Positions 24,899 to 35,445 are shown, counted from the stretch's first letter. The stretch is 39,724 nt of DNA from an uncultured Bacteroidales bacterium (GCA_945829225.1 CALZTY010000019.1:1-39724); one strand, 5' to 3'. The notes: a model not told the origin generated them from the sequence alone. Made by a program: numbers and translations.

Positions 24899-26926
24899 AT
24901 GACAGACCCCAAACAACTTAAAGACATGATCGATTCAAGTCCTATCATGAAGGACTATGCCGATATCGAATCATACAAACTCCCTGAATTCCAGGTAGAT
25001 TCTAAGATTCCCGAAGGTCCCGTCGCCGAGAAATGGACCAACTATAAGGCTCACCAGAAATTGGTTAACCCCGCCAACAAGCGCAACCTCGACATCATCG
25101 TCGTCGGCACCGGTCTCGCCGGCGCTTCCGCCGCTTCTACTCTTGGCGAAATGGGCTTCAACGTCCTCAATTTCTGCATCCAAGATAGCCCCCGCCGCGC
25201 TCACTCGATCGCCGCTCAGGGTGGTATCAATGCCGCCAAGAACTATCAGAACGACGGCGACTCGGTATATCGCCTCTTCTACGACACCGTCAAGGGTGGT
25301 GACTTCCGCTCTCGCGAAGCCAACGTGTACCGCCTCGCCGAGGTGTCAAACAACATTATCGACCAATGCGTTGAGCAAGGCGTGCCCTTCGCTCGCGAAT
25401 ACGGCGGCTTGCTCGCCAACCGCTCCTTCGGCGGCGCTCAGGTGAGCCGTACTTTCTACGCTAAGGGGCAGACCGGTCAGCAACTCCTCCTCGGCGCTTA
25501 CGCTTCGCTCAACCGCCAGATCAACAAGGGCAAGGTGAAGAGCTTCGTTCGCCGTGAGATGCTCGACGTTGTCATCATCGACGGTCGCGCTCGCGGTATC
25601 ATCGTCCGCAACCTCATCACCGGCGAAATCGAGCGCTACGCCGCTCACGCTGTAGTCCTCGCCACCGGCGGTTATGGCCGCACATTCTTCCTCTCGACCA
25701 ACGCCATGGGTTGCAACGGCTCCGCTGCCGTGCAAGCATTCAAGAAGGGCGCTTATCTCGCCAACCTCTGCTTCACTCAGATTCACCCCACTTGTATCCC
25801 CGTTCACGGCGAAGACCAGTCCAAGCTCACCCTCATGAGCGAGTCGCTCCGCAATGACGGCCGTATCTGGGTGCCCAAGAAGAAGGAAGACGCCGAGGCT
25901 ATCCGTGCCGGCAAGCTCAAACCGACCGACATCCCCGACGAGGATCGCGACTTCTATCTCGAGCGTCGCTATCCCGCATTCGGTAACCTCTGCCCCCGCG
26001 ATATCGCCTCGCGTGCCGCTAAGGAACGCTGCGACGCAGGTTTCGGCGTAGGTACCGGCAATGCCGTTTACCTCGACTTCAAGTATGCCATCGAGCGTGA
26101 CGGCCGCAAGGCTGTTGCCGACCGCTATGGCAACCTCTTCGATATGTATCAGATGATTTCTGATGACAACCCCTACGAGACTCCTATGATGATCTTCCCC
26201 GCCAGCCACTACACCATGGGCGGCATCTGGGTCGACTACGAGCTCCAAACCTCCGTCAAGGGCCTCTTCGCTATCGGCGAATGTAACTTCTCCGACCACG
26301 GCGCAAACCGTCTCGGCGCTTCCGCCCTCATGCAGGGCCTCGCCGACGGCTACTTCGTCCTCCCATACACTATGCAGAACTACCTCAGCGACCAAATCAA
26401 GGTGCCTCACTTCTCTACTGACGCTCCCGAGTTTGACAAAGCCGAGGCTGACGTCCGCGCTCGCATCCAACGACTCATGGATATCAAGGGCACCAAGTCG
26501 CCCGACGAAATCCACAAGCGTCTCGGTCATGTCATGTGGAACCTCGTAGGTATGGGTCGTACTCTCCAGAGCCTTGTCAAGGCTGTTGACGAAATCGAAG
26601 AAGTTCGCAAGGAATTCTACAGCGACCTCCGCGTTACCGGTCGTCCCGACGACCTCAACACCGAGCTCGAGAAGGCGCTCCGTCTCGAGGACTTCCTCGT
26701 TATCGCCAAGATGATGGCTATCGACGCCCTCAACCGCAACGAATCCTGTGGCGCCCACTTCCGCGAAGAGTATCAAACCCCCGACGGCGAAGCCGCTCGT
26801 CGCGACGACCTCTACATGTATGTCGCTTGCTGGAAGTACAACGGCGACAACGCCAAGCCTACTCTCATCAAGGAACCCCTCAACTACGAGGCTATCAAGG
26901 TTCAAACACGTAACTACAAGTCATAA
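24899..26926 (+). CDS. frdA: Fumarate reductase/succinate dehydrogenase flavoprotein subunit
   Basis: A 675-aa catalytic subunit with FAD. The Rossmann motif [17 protein letters not shown] (about 67-82) is followed by the covalent FAD site [13 protein letters not shown] with H102, then QIHPTCIP, the catalytic region around [17 protein letters not shown], and [18 protein letters not shown] near the C-terminal FAD contacts. It interconverts fumarate and succinate on the cytoplasmic face of the inner membrane. The roughly 60-residue leader before the FAD domain is normal for this Bacteroidetes/Wolinella-like group. It starts 12 bases after frdC. Confidence 0.97.
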   Translation: MTDPKQLKDMIDSSPIMKDYADIESYKLPEFQVDSKIPEGPVAEKWTNYKAHQKLVNPANKRNLDIIVVGTGLAGASAASTLGEMGFNVLNFCIQDSPRRAHSIAAQGGINAAKNYQNDGDSVYRLFYDTVKGGDFRSREANVYRLAEVSNNIIDQCVEQGVPFAREYGGLLANRSFGGAQVSRTFYAKGQTGQQLLLGAYASLNRQINKGKVKSFVRREMLDVVIIDGRARGIIVRNLITGEIERYAAHAVVLATGGYGRTFFLSTNAMGCNGSAAVQAFKKGAYLANLCFTQIHPTCIPVHGEDQSKLTLMSESLRNDGRIWVPKKKEDAEAIRAGKLKPTDIPDEDRDFYLERRYPAFGNLCPRDIASRAAKERCDAGFGVGTGNAVYLDFKYAIERDGRKAVADRYGNLFDMYQMISDDNPYETPMMIFPASHYTMGGIWVDYELQTSVKGLFAIGECNFSDHGANRLGASALMQGLADGYFVLPYTMQNYLSDQIKVPHFSTDAPEFDKAEADVRARIQRLMDIKGTKSPDEIHKRLGHVMWNLVGMGRTLQSLVKAVDEIEEVRKEFYSDLRVTGRPDDLNTELEKALRLEDFLVIAKMMAIDALNRNESCGAHFREEYQTPDGEAARRDDLYMYVACWKYNGDNAKPTLIKEPLNYEAIKVQTRNYKS

Positions 26927-26942
26927 TCCTTAAACCACGTAT

Positions 26943-26958
26943 CACCCTCCCGGGGGTG
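26943..26958 (+). other. Small hairpin between frdA and frdB
   Basis: CACCC (26943-26947) pairs with GGGTG (26954-26958), with one further T-G pair inside. There is no T tract, so it is not a terminator; it might protect the mRNA end or tune expression of the two subunits. Confidence 0.3.
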
Positions 26959-26975
26959 CCGATAATCAAGAAATT

Positions 26976-27731
26976 ATGGAACATACTATCAGCGTAAATC
27001 TTAAAATTTGGCGTCAACGTGGTCCTAAGGAAAAAGGCCAGTTCGCCATGTACCACCTCGACAACGTTTCCACCGGAAGCTCTTTCCTGGAAATGCTCGA
27101 TATGCTCAACCAACGTCTCGTTGAACAGAACGAGGAGCCCGTTGTATTCGACAGCGACTGCCGCGAAGGTATCTGCGGTATGTGCTCGCTCTACATCAAC
27201 GGTCATCCCCACGGTCCCGTACAGGGTATCACCACCTGCCAACTCCATATGCGCAAGTTCAACGATGGCGACACCATCACCATCGAGCCCTGGCGCTCGG
27301 CTGCTTTCCCCGTGATTCGCGACCTTATGGTCGACCGCGCTGCTTTCGACAAAATCCAGCAAGCCGGCGGCTACGTTTCGTTCAACTGCGGCGGCGCTCC
27401 CGATGCCAACGCTACTCCTATCCCCAAGGAAATCGCCGACGTAGCTATGGACTCCGCTACCTGCATCGGCTGTGGCGCTTGCGTCGCCGCCTGCAAGAAC
27501 GGCTCCGCTATGCTCTTCGTTTCTGCCAAGGTTAGCCAATTCGCTCTCCTGCCCCAAGGTCAGGTTGAACGCAAGGCTCGCGCTCGCGCTATGGTCAAGA
27601 AAATGGACGAACTCGGCTTCGGCAACTGCACCAACACCGGTGCCTGCGCCGCCGAATGCCCCAAGTCTATACCTCTGAGCAATATCGCTCGCCTCAACCG
27701 CGAATTTATCAAAGCCAAGTGCGCTGAATAA
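26976..27731 (+). CDS. frdB: Fumarate reductase/succinate dehydrogenase iron-sulfur subunit
   Basis: A 251-aa subunit passing electrons between the haem anchor and the flavoprotein. All cluster motifs are present: [2Fe-2S] ligands in [13 protein letters not shown] and TTCQLHMR, [4Fe-4S] in [14 protein letters not shown], and [3Fe-4S] with the last Cys of the chain in [17 protein letters not shown]. Length is normal. It closes the frdCAB operon 49 bases after frdA and is followed by a strong terminator. Confidence 0.97.
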   Translation: MEHTISVNLKIWRQRGPKEKGQFAMYHLDNVSTGSSFLEMLDMLNQRLVEQNEEPVVFDSDCREGICGMCSLYINGHPHGPVQGITTCQLHMRKFNDGDTITIEPWRSAAFPVIRDLMVDRAAFDKIQQAGGYVSFNCGGAPDANATPIPKEIADVAMDSATCIGCGACVAACKNGSAMLFVSAKVSQFALLPQGQVERKARARAMVKKMDELGFGNCTNTGACAAECPKSIPLSNIARLNREFIKAKCAE

Positions 27732-27754
27732 GCATTAGGCTTCCCACTCCTATC

Positions 27755-27789
27755 GGCGACCGGCTCTTCTTGGGTCGGTCGCCGTTTTC
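27755..27789 (+). terminator. Terminator of the frd operon
   Basis: GGCGACCG (27755-27762) and CGGTCGCC (27776-27783) form a perfect 8-bp GC-rich stem followed by GTTTTC. It lies upstream of the chosen hflX start. Confidence 0.85.
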
Positions 27790-27826
27790 AAAAATTTATT
27801 TTCACAACCCTCCTCCTCAACCGCTA

Positions 27827-29050
27827 ATGATAGAGAAAAAAACTCCCGCACCCGATATCATCGAGACTGCCGTCCTCGTCGGTCTTATTACCCCTAATCA
27901 AGATGAGGCACACGTCAAGGAATACCTCGACGAGCTCGCCTTCCTCGCCGACACTGCCGGCGCCGTGACTCGCAAGGTCTTCACACAAAAACTCGACTAC
28001 CCCAACTCTCACACATTCGTCGGTAAAGGCAAGTTGGAGGAAATCGTCGCCTACGTCGAGGCTAACGACATCGCCATGGTAATATTCGATGACGACCTCA
28101 CCTCCAAGCAAGTCGCCAACCTCGAGCGCGAACTCAAAGTCAAGGTCCTCGACCGCACAAGCCTCATCCTTGATATCTTCGCCCGTCGTGCCCAAACTGC
28201 CCATGCCAAGACTCAAGTCGAATTGGCTCAATACCAATACCTCCTCCCTCGACTCACGCGCATGTGGACCCACCTCGAGCGTCAGCGTGGCGGCATCGGT
28301 ATGCGCGGCCCCGGCGAAACGCAGATTGAGACCGACCGTCGCATCATCCTCGACAAAATCGCTCGCCTCAAGGAGGAACTGCGCTCTATCGACCGACAAA
28401 AGGCTATCCAACGCAAAAACCGCGGCAAACTCACGCGCATCGCCCTCGTCGGATACACCAATGTCGGCAAATCTACCCTCATGAACCTCCTCAGCAAGAG
28501 CGACGTCTTCGCCGAAAACAAACTCTTCGCCACACTCGACACCACGGTGCGCAAAATCACCATCGACAACCTCCCGATGCTCCTCACCGACACCGTCGGC
28601 TTCATTCGCAAACTCCCCACACACCTCATCGAGTCCTTCAAATCAACCCTCGACGAGGTGCGCGAAGCCGACCTCCTCGTACACATCGTCGACATCTCGC
28701 ACCCCAACTTCGAGGAGCAAATCGCCGTGGTCGACAAGACCCTCCGCGAGGTCTGCGACGGTGCCAACAAACCCATGATTTTGGTATTCAACAAGATTGA
28801 TGCCTTCAGTTTCACTCCCAAGCAAGAAGACGACCTCAGCGAGATTCGCCGCGAGAACCTCTCCCTCGACGACCTCCGCGCCACTTGGATGGCTCGCTCC
28901 GGCGACCACGACTGTGTATTCATCTCCGCTCGACAAGGCACCAACATCAACGAACTCAAAGACATCATTTACGCGCGCGCCAAAGAAATCCACCAAGCAC
29001 GCTTCCCCTACAACGACTTCCTCTTCCAGCACTACGACGACCTCTCCTAA
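27827..29050 (+). CDS. hflX: Ribosome-associated GTPase HflX
   Basis: A 407-aa GTPase that binds the 50S subunit and splits or rescues stalled ribosomes. The N-terminal HflX domain (nucleotide binding, FVGKGKLEEI near residue 66) is followed by a coiled linker with RGGIGMRGPGETQIETDRR and the GTPase domain: G1 GYTNVGKST, G3 DTVGFIRKLP, G4 NKID, G5 near ISARQG. The ATG at 27827 was chosen because a TTG-initiated longer frame from 27770 would run through the frd terminator. No well-formed promoter was seen in the short gap. A perfect hairpin follows the gene. Confidence 0.95.
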   Translation: MIEKKTPAPDIIETAVLVGLITPNQDEAHVKEYLDELAFLADTAGAVTRKVFTQKLDYPNSHTFVGKGKLEEIVAYVEANDIAMVIFDDDLTSKQVANLERELKVKVLDRTSLILDIFARRAQTAHAKTQVELAQYQYLLPRLTRMWTHLERQRGGIGMRGPGETQIETDRRIILDKIARLKEELRSIDRQKAIQRKNRGKLTRIALVGYTNVGKSTLMNLLSKSDVFAENKLFATLDTTVRKITIDNLPMLLTDTVGFIRKLPTHLIESFKSTLDEVREADLLVHIVDISHPNFEEQIAVVDKTLREVCDGANKPMILVFNKIDAFSFTPKQEDDLSEIRRENLSLDDLRATWMARSGDHDCVFISARQGTNINELKDIIYARAKEIHQARFPYNDFLFQHYDDLS

Positions 29051-29067
29051 CATATAGTTATAATAAA

Positions 29068-29103
29068 CAAATCCTGCGTAGGCTATGACCAACGCAGGAT
29101 TTG
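29068..29103. terminator. Bidirectional terminator between hflX and the BspA-like gene
   Basis: CAAATCCTGCGT (29068-29079) and ACGCAGGATTTG (29092-29103) form a perfect 12-bp stem with a 12-nt loop. The genes on both sides point toward it. Confidence 0.75.
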
Positions 29104-29115
29104 TAATGAAAATGG

Positions 29116-32100
29116 TTACAGTATTATGACTTTTTCGAGTTTGTTGCCGTGGCGGCGGATAAAGATGCCGCTTGAAGGCTTGGTGACGCGGATGCCTTGC
29201 AGATTGTAGTACTCCGCCTCGTTGTCAGCATCGCCATCTGCAATTATATCTTCAATGCCTGAGGTGCTGAGGATATTCTTGAAAAGGCTCCAGTTTTGGT
29301 CACTCCGGTAGTAACTTTCTGAACCTTGCGGAACGATTAGAGTGGCATTGTTATAAGTCGCTTCGGAGAATGCATTGGAGTCATACATCCAAGGATAATA
29401 AGTATTAAGTGAAATAACCGTGACAAAGTCAACTCCGGCAAATGCTTCCATTCTCAGCGCATTTACATATGCAGGCAAAGTGATTGTCTTCAGCGAAGTG
29501 CAACCCATACATGCTTGCTGACCTATTTCATTGAGGTATTCGGGAAGAGTAATATCCGACAGGCTCGCACAGTTCTTGAATACTTGCGATGGGAGATAAT
29601 ATATATTCTCCGGCACGGTGACACTGGTGAGTCCGCTACCCATAAAGGCTGCTTCTCCCAAGTTTCCGACAGTAGATGGAATCTCTATCGCAGTCAGCGA
29701 TGTGCAGTTGCGGAAGGCGTTTTGTGGGATTTCAGTTATTCCATCAGGGAGTGCAACCGATGTAAGTCCGGTGCACCCATCGAAAGCGTTCTTTCCGAGA
29801 GCGGCTTCAACCGCTATGGGCTCGTCTATGCTTGTTTCCATATATTTGCGAATCTGTGACTTCCCGACTATATACACTGTCGGTTGCGCATCTGTACGGT
29901 ATGAGACACTTTCGAGGGCTGTACATCCTTCAAATGCACTGTTGCCGATACTTACTACTGTTGGAGGTAGATTTACGGTCTTGACGTCTGTCCCTTTGAA
30001 AGCACAAGCCGAAACTGCCACAACCTTATAGGTATTGACTCCGTCGGTCACTTCATCTGGCACGATATACGAGCCCGTTGCATCTCCGCTTTTCTCGCCG
30101 GCATAGTATACCTGGGTTTCTTCCTCATTGGCAAAGATATACATCTGACTTTCATTTGACAATGGATAGCCTTTGAACTTACCCCATGCGGCGTCTGCCT
30201 TATAAGCCTCAAGTTGCGCCTCGGGTACTAAGACAAGAGCAGTTTCGTAAGTTTCGTAATCGAATCCATATTCTGATAACTGAGGCAGAGTGGTAGCCGC
30301 TACATCCAATCGGGCAATGGCTGTCTCGCTGAAGCAATAATCACCGATGGTGAGTCCGTCTGTTTCTACTGTCTGCGGAATATAGAAATCTGTCATAGCG
30401 GTACCGCTGAAAGCACACTCACCAATTGTGGTGATATGATAAGTAAAGTCACCGGGATTAGAGGCTACACTCTTGGTTATAACGGCATTGCCAACCGGTG
30501 TCGCAGGGGCAACTTCCGTATCTTCCGAATCATACCATGAGATAGTCTTAAGATTTTTGTCATAACAGAATGCATATGAACCAATAGTCCTTAAACTTGT
30601 CGGGAAATGAACAAGTGCAAGGCTCACGCATCCGTTGAAACATCTTTCCTCAAGTGTGCGCACATATTTCGGTATAAGGACGGCTTCAAGTCCTGCGCCA
30701 TTAAATGATGCTTCACCGATAGTTTCTACAGATTCCGGAATTGTAATATCTCGTAGGCTGACGCATTGAGCGAACATTCCATCCGGAATACGTTGCATCG
30801 TTGTCTCCGGAAGTGTGACCTTGGTGAGGTTTTTACATCCTAAGCAGATTCCGGTACCAAAATCTGTTACGCCCGAGAAATCAACTGCTTTTATGCCCGT
30901 TCCTCTGAATGCTTGATTGCCGATTGATGTGACATACGGGAAACTGATTGAGGTCACCTCTTCACAGTCGAGGAATGTTTCCGCCTCAATAGATATCACG
31001 TCATAGCGTATCTTCTCAATTTCGATAAATTCCGGAATTACAATATCACCTTTGTAACCGTCTCGTTCATTGGCAATAACAGTTGCTTTATGATTTGCCT
31101 CATCCAGTGAGTAGCAAATACCGTCAACCGTCAAGGCAGGGGTTTTCAATGGAAGTTGAGACCAGTTTTCGTTCGCCTTATATGTATCGTATGCGGCATT
31201 TGGAACCCAAACCGAATAAGAATAAGTGGTAGTCGGGAATGTGGAATTGCTCGAATCGCTTATAGGAACAATTTCTGGAGGGGTGAGAGCATCAATTATT
31301 ACCTTGCCAAGGTATGAACAATTACGGAATGCAGCCCATCCGATTGATGTTATTTCTGAGCCAAGATTGATTTGCGTAATATAACAGTCGTAGAATGCCT
31401 CATCGCCAATGGTTTGCAGCGTTGAGGGCAACGTGATGGTTGTAAGGCCTGTACATCCGTAGAATGTCTGAGACTTGATAGATGTGACTGTATATTCCAC
31501 TTCATCAATAACAATTATAGAAGGAATTGTCAATGTCTCAACAGGATATTTGTTCTCATTATAAGAGTACGACGCAACGTCGTATGTAACGGCGGCTGTA
31601 TGGTTCTCTGCATCGAGTTGATAAAATATGCCTTCGTATTCTACCGGCTGAGCCACTATGGTACCGAAAGCCGCCCAGTTGGCGTCTGCCTTGTATGCTT
31701 CAACGCTTGCTCCTGGGACATAGATAGTCTTCGTAATAGTATTGTTCTGAGCGCCTAAAGTTGGGACAGCCACTGCATTACAATTGATAGTTGTGAGCAC
31801 ATCACATTCATAGAACGCTTCTTCTCCGATAGAAGTGACTGAGGCAGGCAATTCTATGAAAGGCAATTTTCTACACTTATAGAATGCTTTTGCACCAATT
31901 GTTTTAACCGTAGAGGGCAGTTCCAATTTGGGGAGCACGTTGCAAGTACAGAATGCACCTTCTCCTATAGTCTGCGTATTTTTAAGGGTCACACTCTTAA
32001 GTTTGGAGCCCATGTAAGAATCACATGTATCAACCATGTTGAACGTATGTGCCGGGATATCAGACACTTCGCATTCCACTGATGCCAAGTTCATACAACA

Positions 32101-33414
32101 GCGGAACACGCCTTCGCCCATATCAGTCACACTCTCAGGTACTTTGGCTGATAAAAGACCTCTACATTCGTAGAAAGCCTGTTTGCCGATGGTTGTTACG
32201 CCCGAGGGGATATTTACCGAAGTACATTTATTACAATTCCTGAATGCTTCGAGTCCTATTGTTTTCAGACCGGTAGGTAAATTTATTGATTCAAGGGCTG
32301 TACAATGGTCGAACGCCCGGTTACCAATTGAAGTTACCGTTGATGGTATCTCGAATGTTCTTAATGCCCAGCAATTCATGAATAATTCGTCAGGGATTTC
32401 AGTGATTTCAGCCGCCAACTCTGCTGTTTTGAGGTACTTACATGCATAAAATACGCCTTTATCCAATGACGTCAGTTTTGAACCTTCTTCAAGTTTGATA
32501 CTTGCTATCTCACTTTCATCAAATGCTCTGTATCCTATACTTTCGACTGATGCCGGAAGTACCACCGAGGTAGTTCCAATTTTACGAAAAGCATACGGTC
32601 CGATTGTTTTAAGGGACGAATTCTCGGCAAAATACAGATGTTTAATCCAACTCGTACTAAAAGCAGATTGTCCGATAGTCGTCACCGATGCCGGGATGGT
32701 AATGGTTCCCAGATTGTTACTGTAGAATGTATACTCTTCTATCGCCCCCAGATTGGTGAGGTCGCCAAGATTGATGTTTGCGAGGCTTGTGCACGCTTCA
32801 AAAGCACTCTTCCCCATGGTTGTCACTGTTGGAGGAAGCACAACTGTTAGCAAACCGGTATTATTGTAAAAGGCGGAATCACCTATGCGCACCAATTTGG
32901 AATTTGATAAATCCAACTTCGTAAAAGCACAAGATGCAAAAGCCTCATTGCCAATGGTTTCAAGGTTTATGGCGTTTTCATAGTTAAAGTTAGCCAGTTT
33001 CTTACAACCTTTAAACGCGGCATTCCCTATGGTTGTAAGGGGCGAATTTTCGCATAGAGTAACCTTTGTCATAAGATAGGCGCCTGAGAATGCTCCTTCA
33101 CCTATTGTTTCCAGGCTGGATGCGTACGACAGGTCAATTTGAGTAAGCACTGATCCGACAAATGTATAACTTCCGATTCGTGTCACATCCGGTCCCACTA
33201 TAAGTTTTGATATACTCAACCTGGGGTCCTCCGGATCCCCTACCTCGCTCGGGTCGCGGTCTGGAACGTTGGTGACTGCGTAGTACACGCCACCGATAAT
33301 GCTATTACTTTCGGGCCAGTCGATAGCACGGGTAGAGAATGGAAATACCATCGCCAATAGCATCAGGATTAGTCCGATGCGCTGTTGGATTGGTTGCTTG
33401 ATAGTTTTTTTCAT
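29116..33414 (-). CDS. BspA-like leucine-rich repeat surface protein
   Basis: A 1432-aa exported protein. After a signal peptide (about 1-30) it consists of dozens of about 23-residue LRR_5 (BspA/TpLRR) repeats of the form SIGxxAFxxCxxLxxIxLPxxVxxI. The array is broken by four caps of the form VPxxxxxxYKADANW (near residues 575, 745, 1066 and 1371); after the first three a new beta unit restarts (YQLDAENHTAAV, YSLDEANHKATV, YIFANEEETQVYY), giving a four-module build. The C-terminus (EYYNLQGIRVTKPSSGIFIRR) is a short anchoring or export tail common in Bacteroidales proteins. BspA proteins bind host matrix, fibronectin or other bacteria. GC is visibly lower than in the flanking housekeeping genes. 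The ATG at 33414 is preferred over a TTG two codons upstream. No promoter box was found in front of it. Confidence 0.9.
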   Translation of the reverse strand: MKKTIKQPIQQRIGLILMLLAMVFPFSTRAIDWPESNSIIGGVYYAVTNVPDRDPSEVGDPEDPRLSISKLIVGPDVTRIGSYTFVGSVLTQIDLSYASSLETIGEGAFSGAYLMTKVTLCENSPLTTIGNAAFKGCKKLANFNYENAINLETIGNEAFASCAFTKLDLSNSKLVRIGDSAFYNNTGLLTVVLPPTVTTMGKSAFEACTSLANINLGDLTNLGAIEEYTFYSNNLGTITIPASVTTIGQSAFSTSWIKHLYFAENSSLKTIGPYAFRKIGTTSVVLPASVESIGYRAFDESEIASIKLEEGSKLTSLDKGVFYACKYLKTAELAAEITEIPDELFMNCWALRTFEIPSTVTSIGNRAFDHCTALESINLPTGLKTIGLEAFRNCNKCTSVNIPSGVTTIGKQAFYECRGLLSAKVPESVTDMGEGVFRCCMNLASVECEVSDIPAHTFNMVDTCDSYMGSKLKSVTLKNTQTIGEGAFCTCNVLPKLELPSTVKTIGAKAFYKCRKLPFIELPASVTSIGEEAFYECDVLTTINCNAVAVPTLGAQNNTITKTIYVPGASVEAYKADANWAAFGTIVAQPVEYEGIFYQLDAENHTAAVTYDVASYSYNENKYPVETLTIPSIIVIDEVEYTVTSIKSQTFYGCTGLTTITLPSTLQTIGDEAFYDCYITQINLGSEITSIGWAAFRNCSYLGKVIIDALTPPEIVPISDSSNSTFPTTTYSYSVWVPNAAYDTYKANENWSQLPLKTPALTVDGICYSLDEANHKATVIANERDGYKGDIVIPEFIEIEKIRYDVISIEAETFLDCEEVTSISFPYVTSIGNQAFRGTGIKAVDFSGVTDFGTGICLGCKNLTKVTLPETTMQRIPDGMFAQCVSLRDITIPESVETIGEASFNGAGLEAVLIPKYVRTLEERCFNGCVSLALVHFPTSLRTIGSYAFCYDKNLKTISWYDSEDTEVAPATPVGNAVITKSVASNPGDFTYHITTIGECAFSGTAMTDFYIPQTVETDGLTIGDYCFSETAIARLDVAATTLPQLSEYGFDYETYETALVLVPEAQLEAYKADAAWGKFKGYPLSNESQMYIFANEEETQVYYAGEKSGDATGSYIVPDEVTDGVNTYKVVAVSACAFKGTDVKTVNLPPTVVSIGNSAFEGCTALESVSYRTDAQPTVYIVGKSQIRKYMETSIDEPIAVEAALGKNAFDGCTGLTSVALPDGITEIPQNAFRNCTSLTAIEIPSTVGNLGEAAFMGSGLTSVTVPENIYYLPSQVFKNCASLSDITLPEYLNEIGQQACMGCTSLKTITLPAYVNALRMEAFAGVDFVTVISLNTYYPWMYDSNAFSEATYNNATLIVPQGSESYYRSDQNWSLFKNILSTSGIEDIIADGDADNEAEYYNLQGIRVTKPSSGIFIRRHGNKLEKVIIL

Positions 33415-33629
33415 TGTCAATTGTTATTGTTTTTTAATTAATTGTTTTATCATATTTGGCATCTATAAAGATGAAGCAAGTTAGGCATATTTTTTTATCC
33501 GACTCTTAACAAAAACTTTCAATCGCTTAACAATATGTCTCACGAGGCGTACTTTTATTGCATTTTCTGCTTTAGGATGCTATACAAAGGGCTGTTGCTC
33601 GGATTGTAGATTTCCCGGACAAATAAAAG

Positions 33630-33665
33630 TTGCAGTTCCAAAATCCCGGGATTTTAGAACTGCAA
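33630..33665. terminator. 36-bp near-perfect palindrome, probable terminator
   Basis: Each 18-base arm (33630-33647 and 33648-33665) is the reverse complement of the other except for one C-A mismatch, with CCCGGG at the centre and no loop. On the minus strand it is followed by CTTTTATTT, so it probably ends the TPR/AraC regulator mRNA. The remaining gap 33415-33629 in front of the BspA-like gene is AT-rich and holds nothing else I recognise. Confidence 0.65.
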
Positions 33666-33690
33666 AAAATAGTATAACAATGTGGCAAGC

Positions 33691-35445
33691 CTACTGTGCG
33701 GGCTTGCCCGCATCGGCACGGAACTCTGAGGGCGAACAGTCAAAAGAACGCTTGAATGAACGGGAGAATGCGCTTGCTTCCTCGAATCCACATTCTCGAG
33801 CCACCTCGGTAATAGTCTTATCATTGTTCCCTTTCAACAAGGCGACAGCCCGCTCCATCTGCACTGCCGAAATAAAGTCCTTAGGCAGTTTGCCGGTGGC
33901 TTCCACGAGACGGCGGCGGAACGTCTGCTCGCTCATTTTCAGGCACGATGCGATATGGGCGACGCTGTATTCCCCTCGGGGCAGTCCTTCATTGACTGCC
34001 TCAATGACTTTTCTCTCAATCTCAGTGTTTTTGACAGTAGAAGTCTCCTCAACCGGCGGCTCGTTTGTTTGGGCACTGGCGACAGGCTGTTCAGATGTTC
34101 TGATTTCCTCGATTTTTGCAATCAATGCCCGCATTTCGCGCCTGTATCGTCTGATACGCCAACGGTAAAACAGGAATCCGCCTATGATATACACCAGCAA
34201 TACGACAATCGTTATAGTGATATCACGCCTATGATTGCGAACCTCTTCTTTCAGTCGGTCGGTCTCAAATTCCGCCTTGTATCGCGCCAAAGCATCTGCC
34301 GAGGACTGCTGATAAAGCGAATCTTTAAGTTGGCTGAACCTGTCGAGGGCAATCCTGGCACTGTCGGGGTTGATGGTCCAGTAACTCTCGTAAAGACCTT
34401 GCTGGGAATGTACCTGATTATACAGGTCGCCCATGCCGCCGAAGAGTTCACTGGCTTGCCTGAAATATGGTATAGCCTCCTCGCTGCGGTCCTGCTTCAG
34501 TAGCAGGAAACCCATCTGGTTATAGTCTATGGCAAGCGAATGTTTATTACCGCACTCCTCCAATATCGGGATTGCCCGGAGGAAAATCGTTTTCGCCTCC
34601 TCGTATTTTCCCGCACCCACAAGGGCTGTAGCCTCCTGCGAGATACGAATGGCAGCACGGCTGAAACGGCCTGCCACGGAATCCACCTCATAAGCAGCGC
34701 GGGCATAAGCAACGGCTTGCTCGTAATCACCCTTCTTGCTGCACGCCTCCGATGCCATACCCATAAGGATGGCTTTGCGCACCGTATCGGGGCACCTCTC
34801 TGCATACTGCAATCCTTGCAGTGCATAGTCCAGAGCCGCATCGGCATCATTTGCCGCAAGATACGTTCCCGCAAGGGTGTTAAGACTCGAAGCAATGCTG
34901 GCATCATCGCCACTCCTCATGTTCAAGTCAACACACTCCTTGGTATATTTTATGCCTGAAGCAAAATCTCCAAGACGCACAAATGCCACGCCGAGTAGTT
35001 TCAAACAGTAGGCTTTATCCTCACTGTCTCCATGATACAGCGGCAATGCCTTCAGCCCGTAGTCTCTTCCGCGGGCATAGTTCTGTTCCGCCACAAACCA
35101 CTCGCCTGCCCAATAATACACCATCTGGCGCACCGAGTCCATCGGCACCAACGGCGTGAGCACCACCTCATCGTCAAGAAACTCATTCGCTCGCAACTCA
35201 TCAAAGAAAGCGTTGGCAACATCCCTGTTATCGGGATTCTGTTCAAATTCCGCGACTAAGCGCTCAACGTCATTGTCGTGCGCCTGCGTGGCATTTGCCG
35301 CCAATGCAGTCATGCCACTTATAACTATGGCGAGCAACCGCCCCGGCAAGTGACGCAAGCAGCGTTTAACACATTCAGCACACCGGTACAGCGGATGCCG
35401 AGAGTCCGGTCCTATATTATTTATATATGTGTCGAAATTCTCCAT
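33691..35445 (-). CDS. TPR-containing membrane regulator with AraC-type HTH
   Basis: A 584-aa sensor-regulator. An N-terminal hydrophobic segment (about 37-55) acts as signal or anchor; TPR repeats fill about 60-390 (ALDYALQGLQYAERC, QAVAYARAAYEVDSV, EEAIPYFRQASELFGGMG); one membrane helix is at about 405-427; a linker rich in Thr/Val/Glu leads to an AraC-family DNA-binding domain at about 480-575 (IASCLKMSEQTFRRRL, ITEVARECGFEEASAFSRSF). It resembles DUF6377 proteins in plan but ends in an AraC domain. It lies directly upstream of and parallel to the BspA-like gene, which is its likely target; that is inference. It has a cytoplasmic N-terminal stretch of about 35 residues before the first hydrophobic part, longer than a usual signal peptide. 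Confidence 0.82.
   Translation of the reverse strand: MENFDTYINNIGPDSRHPLYRCAECVKRCLRHLPGRLLAIVISGMTALAANATQAHDNDVERLVAEFEQNPDNRDVANAFFDELRANEFLDDEVVLTPLVPMDSVRQMVYYWAGEWFVAEQNYARGRDYGLKALPLYHGDSEDKAYCLKLLGVAFVRLGDFASGIKYTKECVDLNMRSGDDASIASSLNTLAGTYLAANDADAALDYALQGLQYAERCPDTVRKAILMGMASEACSKKGDYEQAVAYARAAYEVDSVAGRFSRAAIRISQEATALVGAGKYEEAKTIFLRAIPILEECGNKHSLAIDYNQMGFLLLKQDRSEEAIPYFRQASELFGGMGDLYNQVHSQQGLYESYWTINPDSARIALDRFSQLKDSLYQQSSADALARYKAEFETDRLKEEVRNHRRDITITIVVLLVYIIGGFLFYRWRIRRYRREMRALIAKIEEIRTSEQPVASAQTNEPPVEETSTVKNTEIERKVIEAVNEGLPRGEYSVAHIASCLKMSEQTFRRRLVEATGKLPKDFISAVQMERAVALLKGNNDKTITEVARECGFEEASAFSRSFKRSFDCSPSEFRADAGKPAQ

Noticed and set aside
25346-26905. A 519-codon open frame antisense to frdA
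   Set aside because: It is the mirror of a strongly codon-biased gene; the protein is rich in Val, Glu, Gly and Ala without any recognisable domain, and frdA is certain.
24899-26926. Annotation as L-aspartate oxidase (nadB) instead of frdA
   Set aside because: Length, the covalent FAD His102 and position between the cytochrome b and iron-sulfur subunits fit only fumarate reductase/succinate dehydrogenase.
27770-27826. TTG at 27770 as hflX start, adding 19 residues
   Set aside because: The extension would be coded by the frd terminator hairpin and does not resemble HflX N-termini.
33415-33690. CRISPR-like or riboswitch structure in the gap before the BspA-like gene
   Set aside because: Only one palindrome is present, there are no regularly spaced repeats, and no known riboswitch core could be traced.
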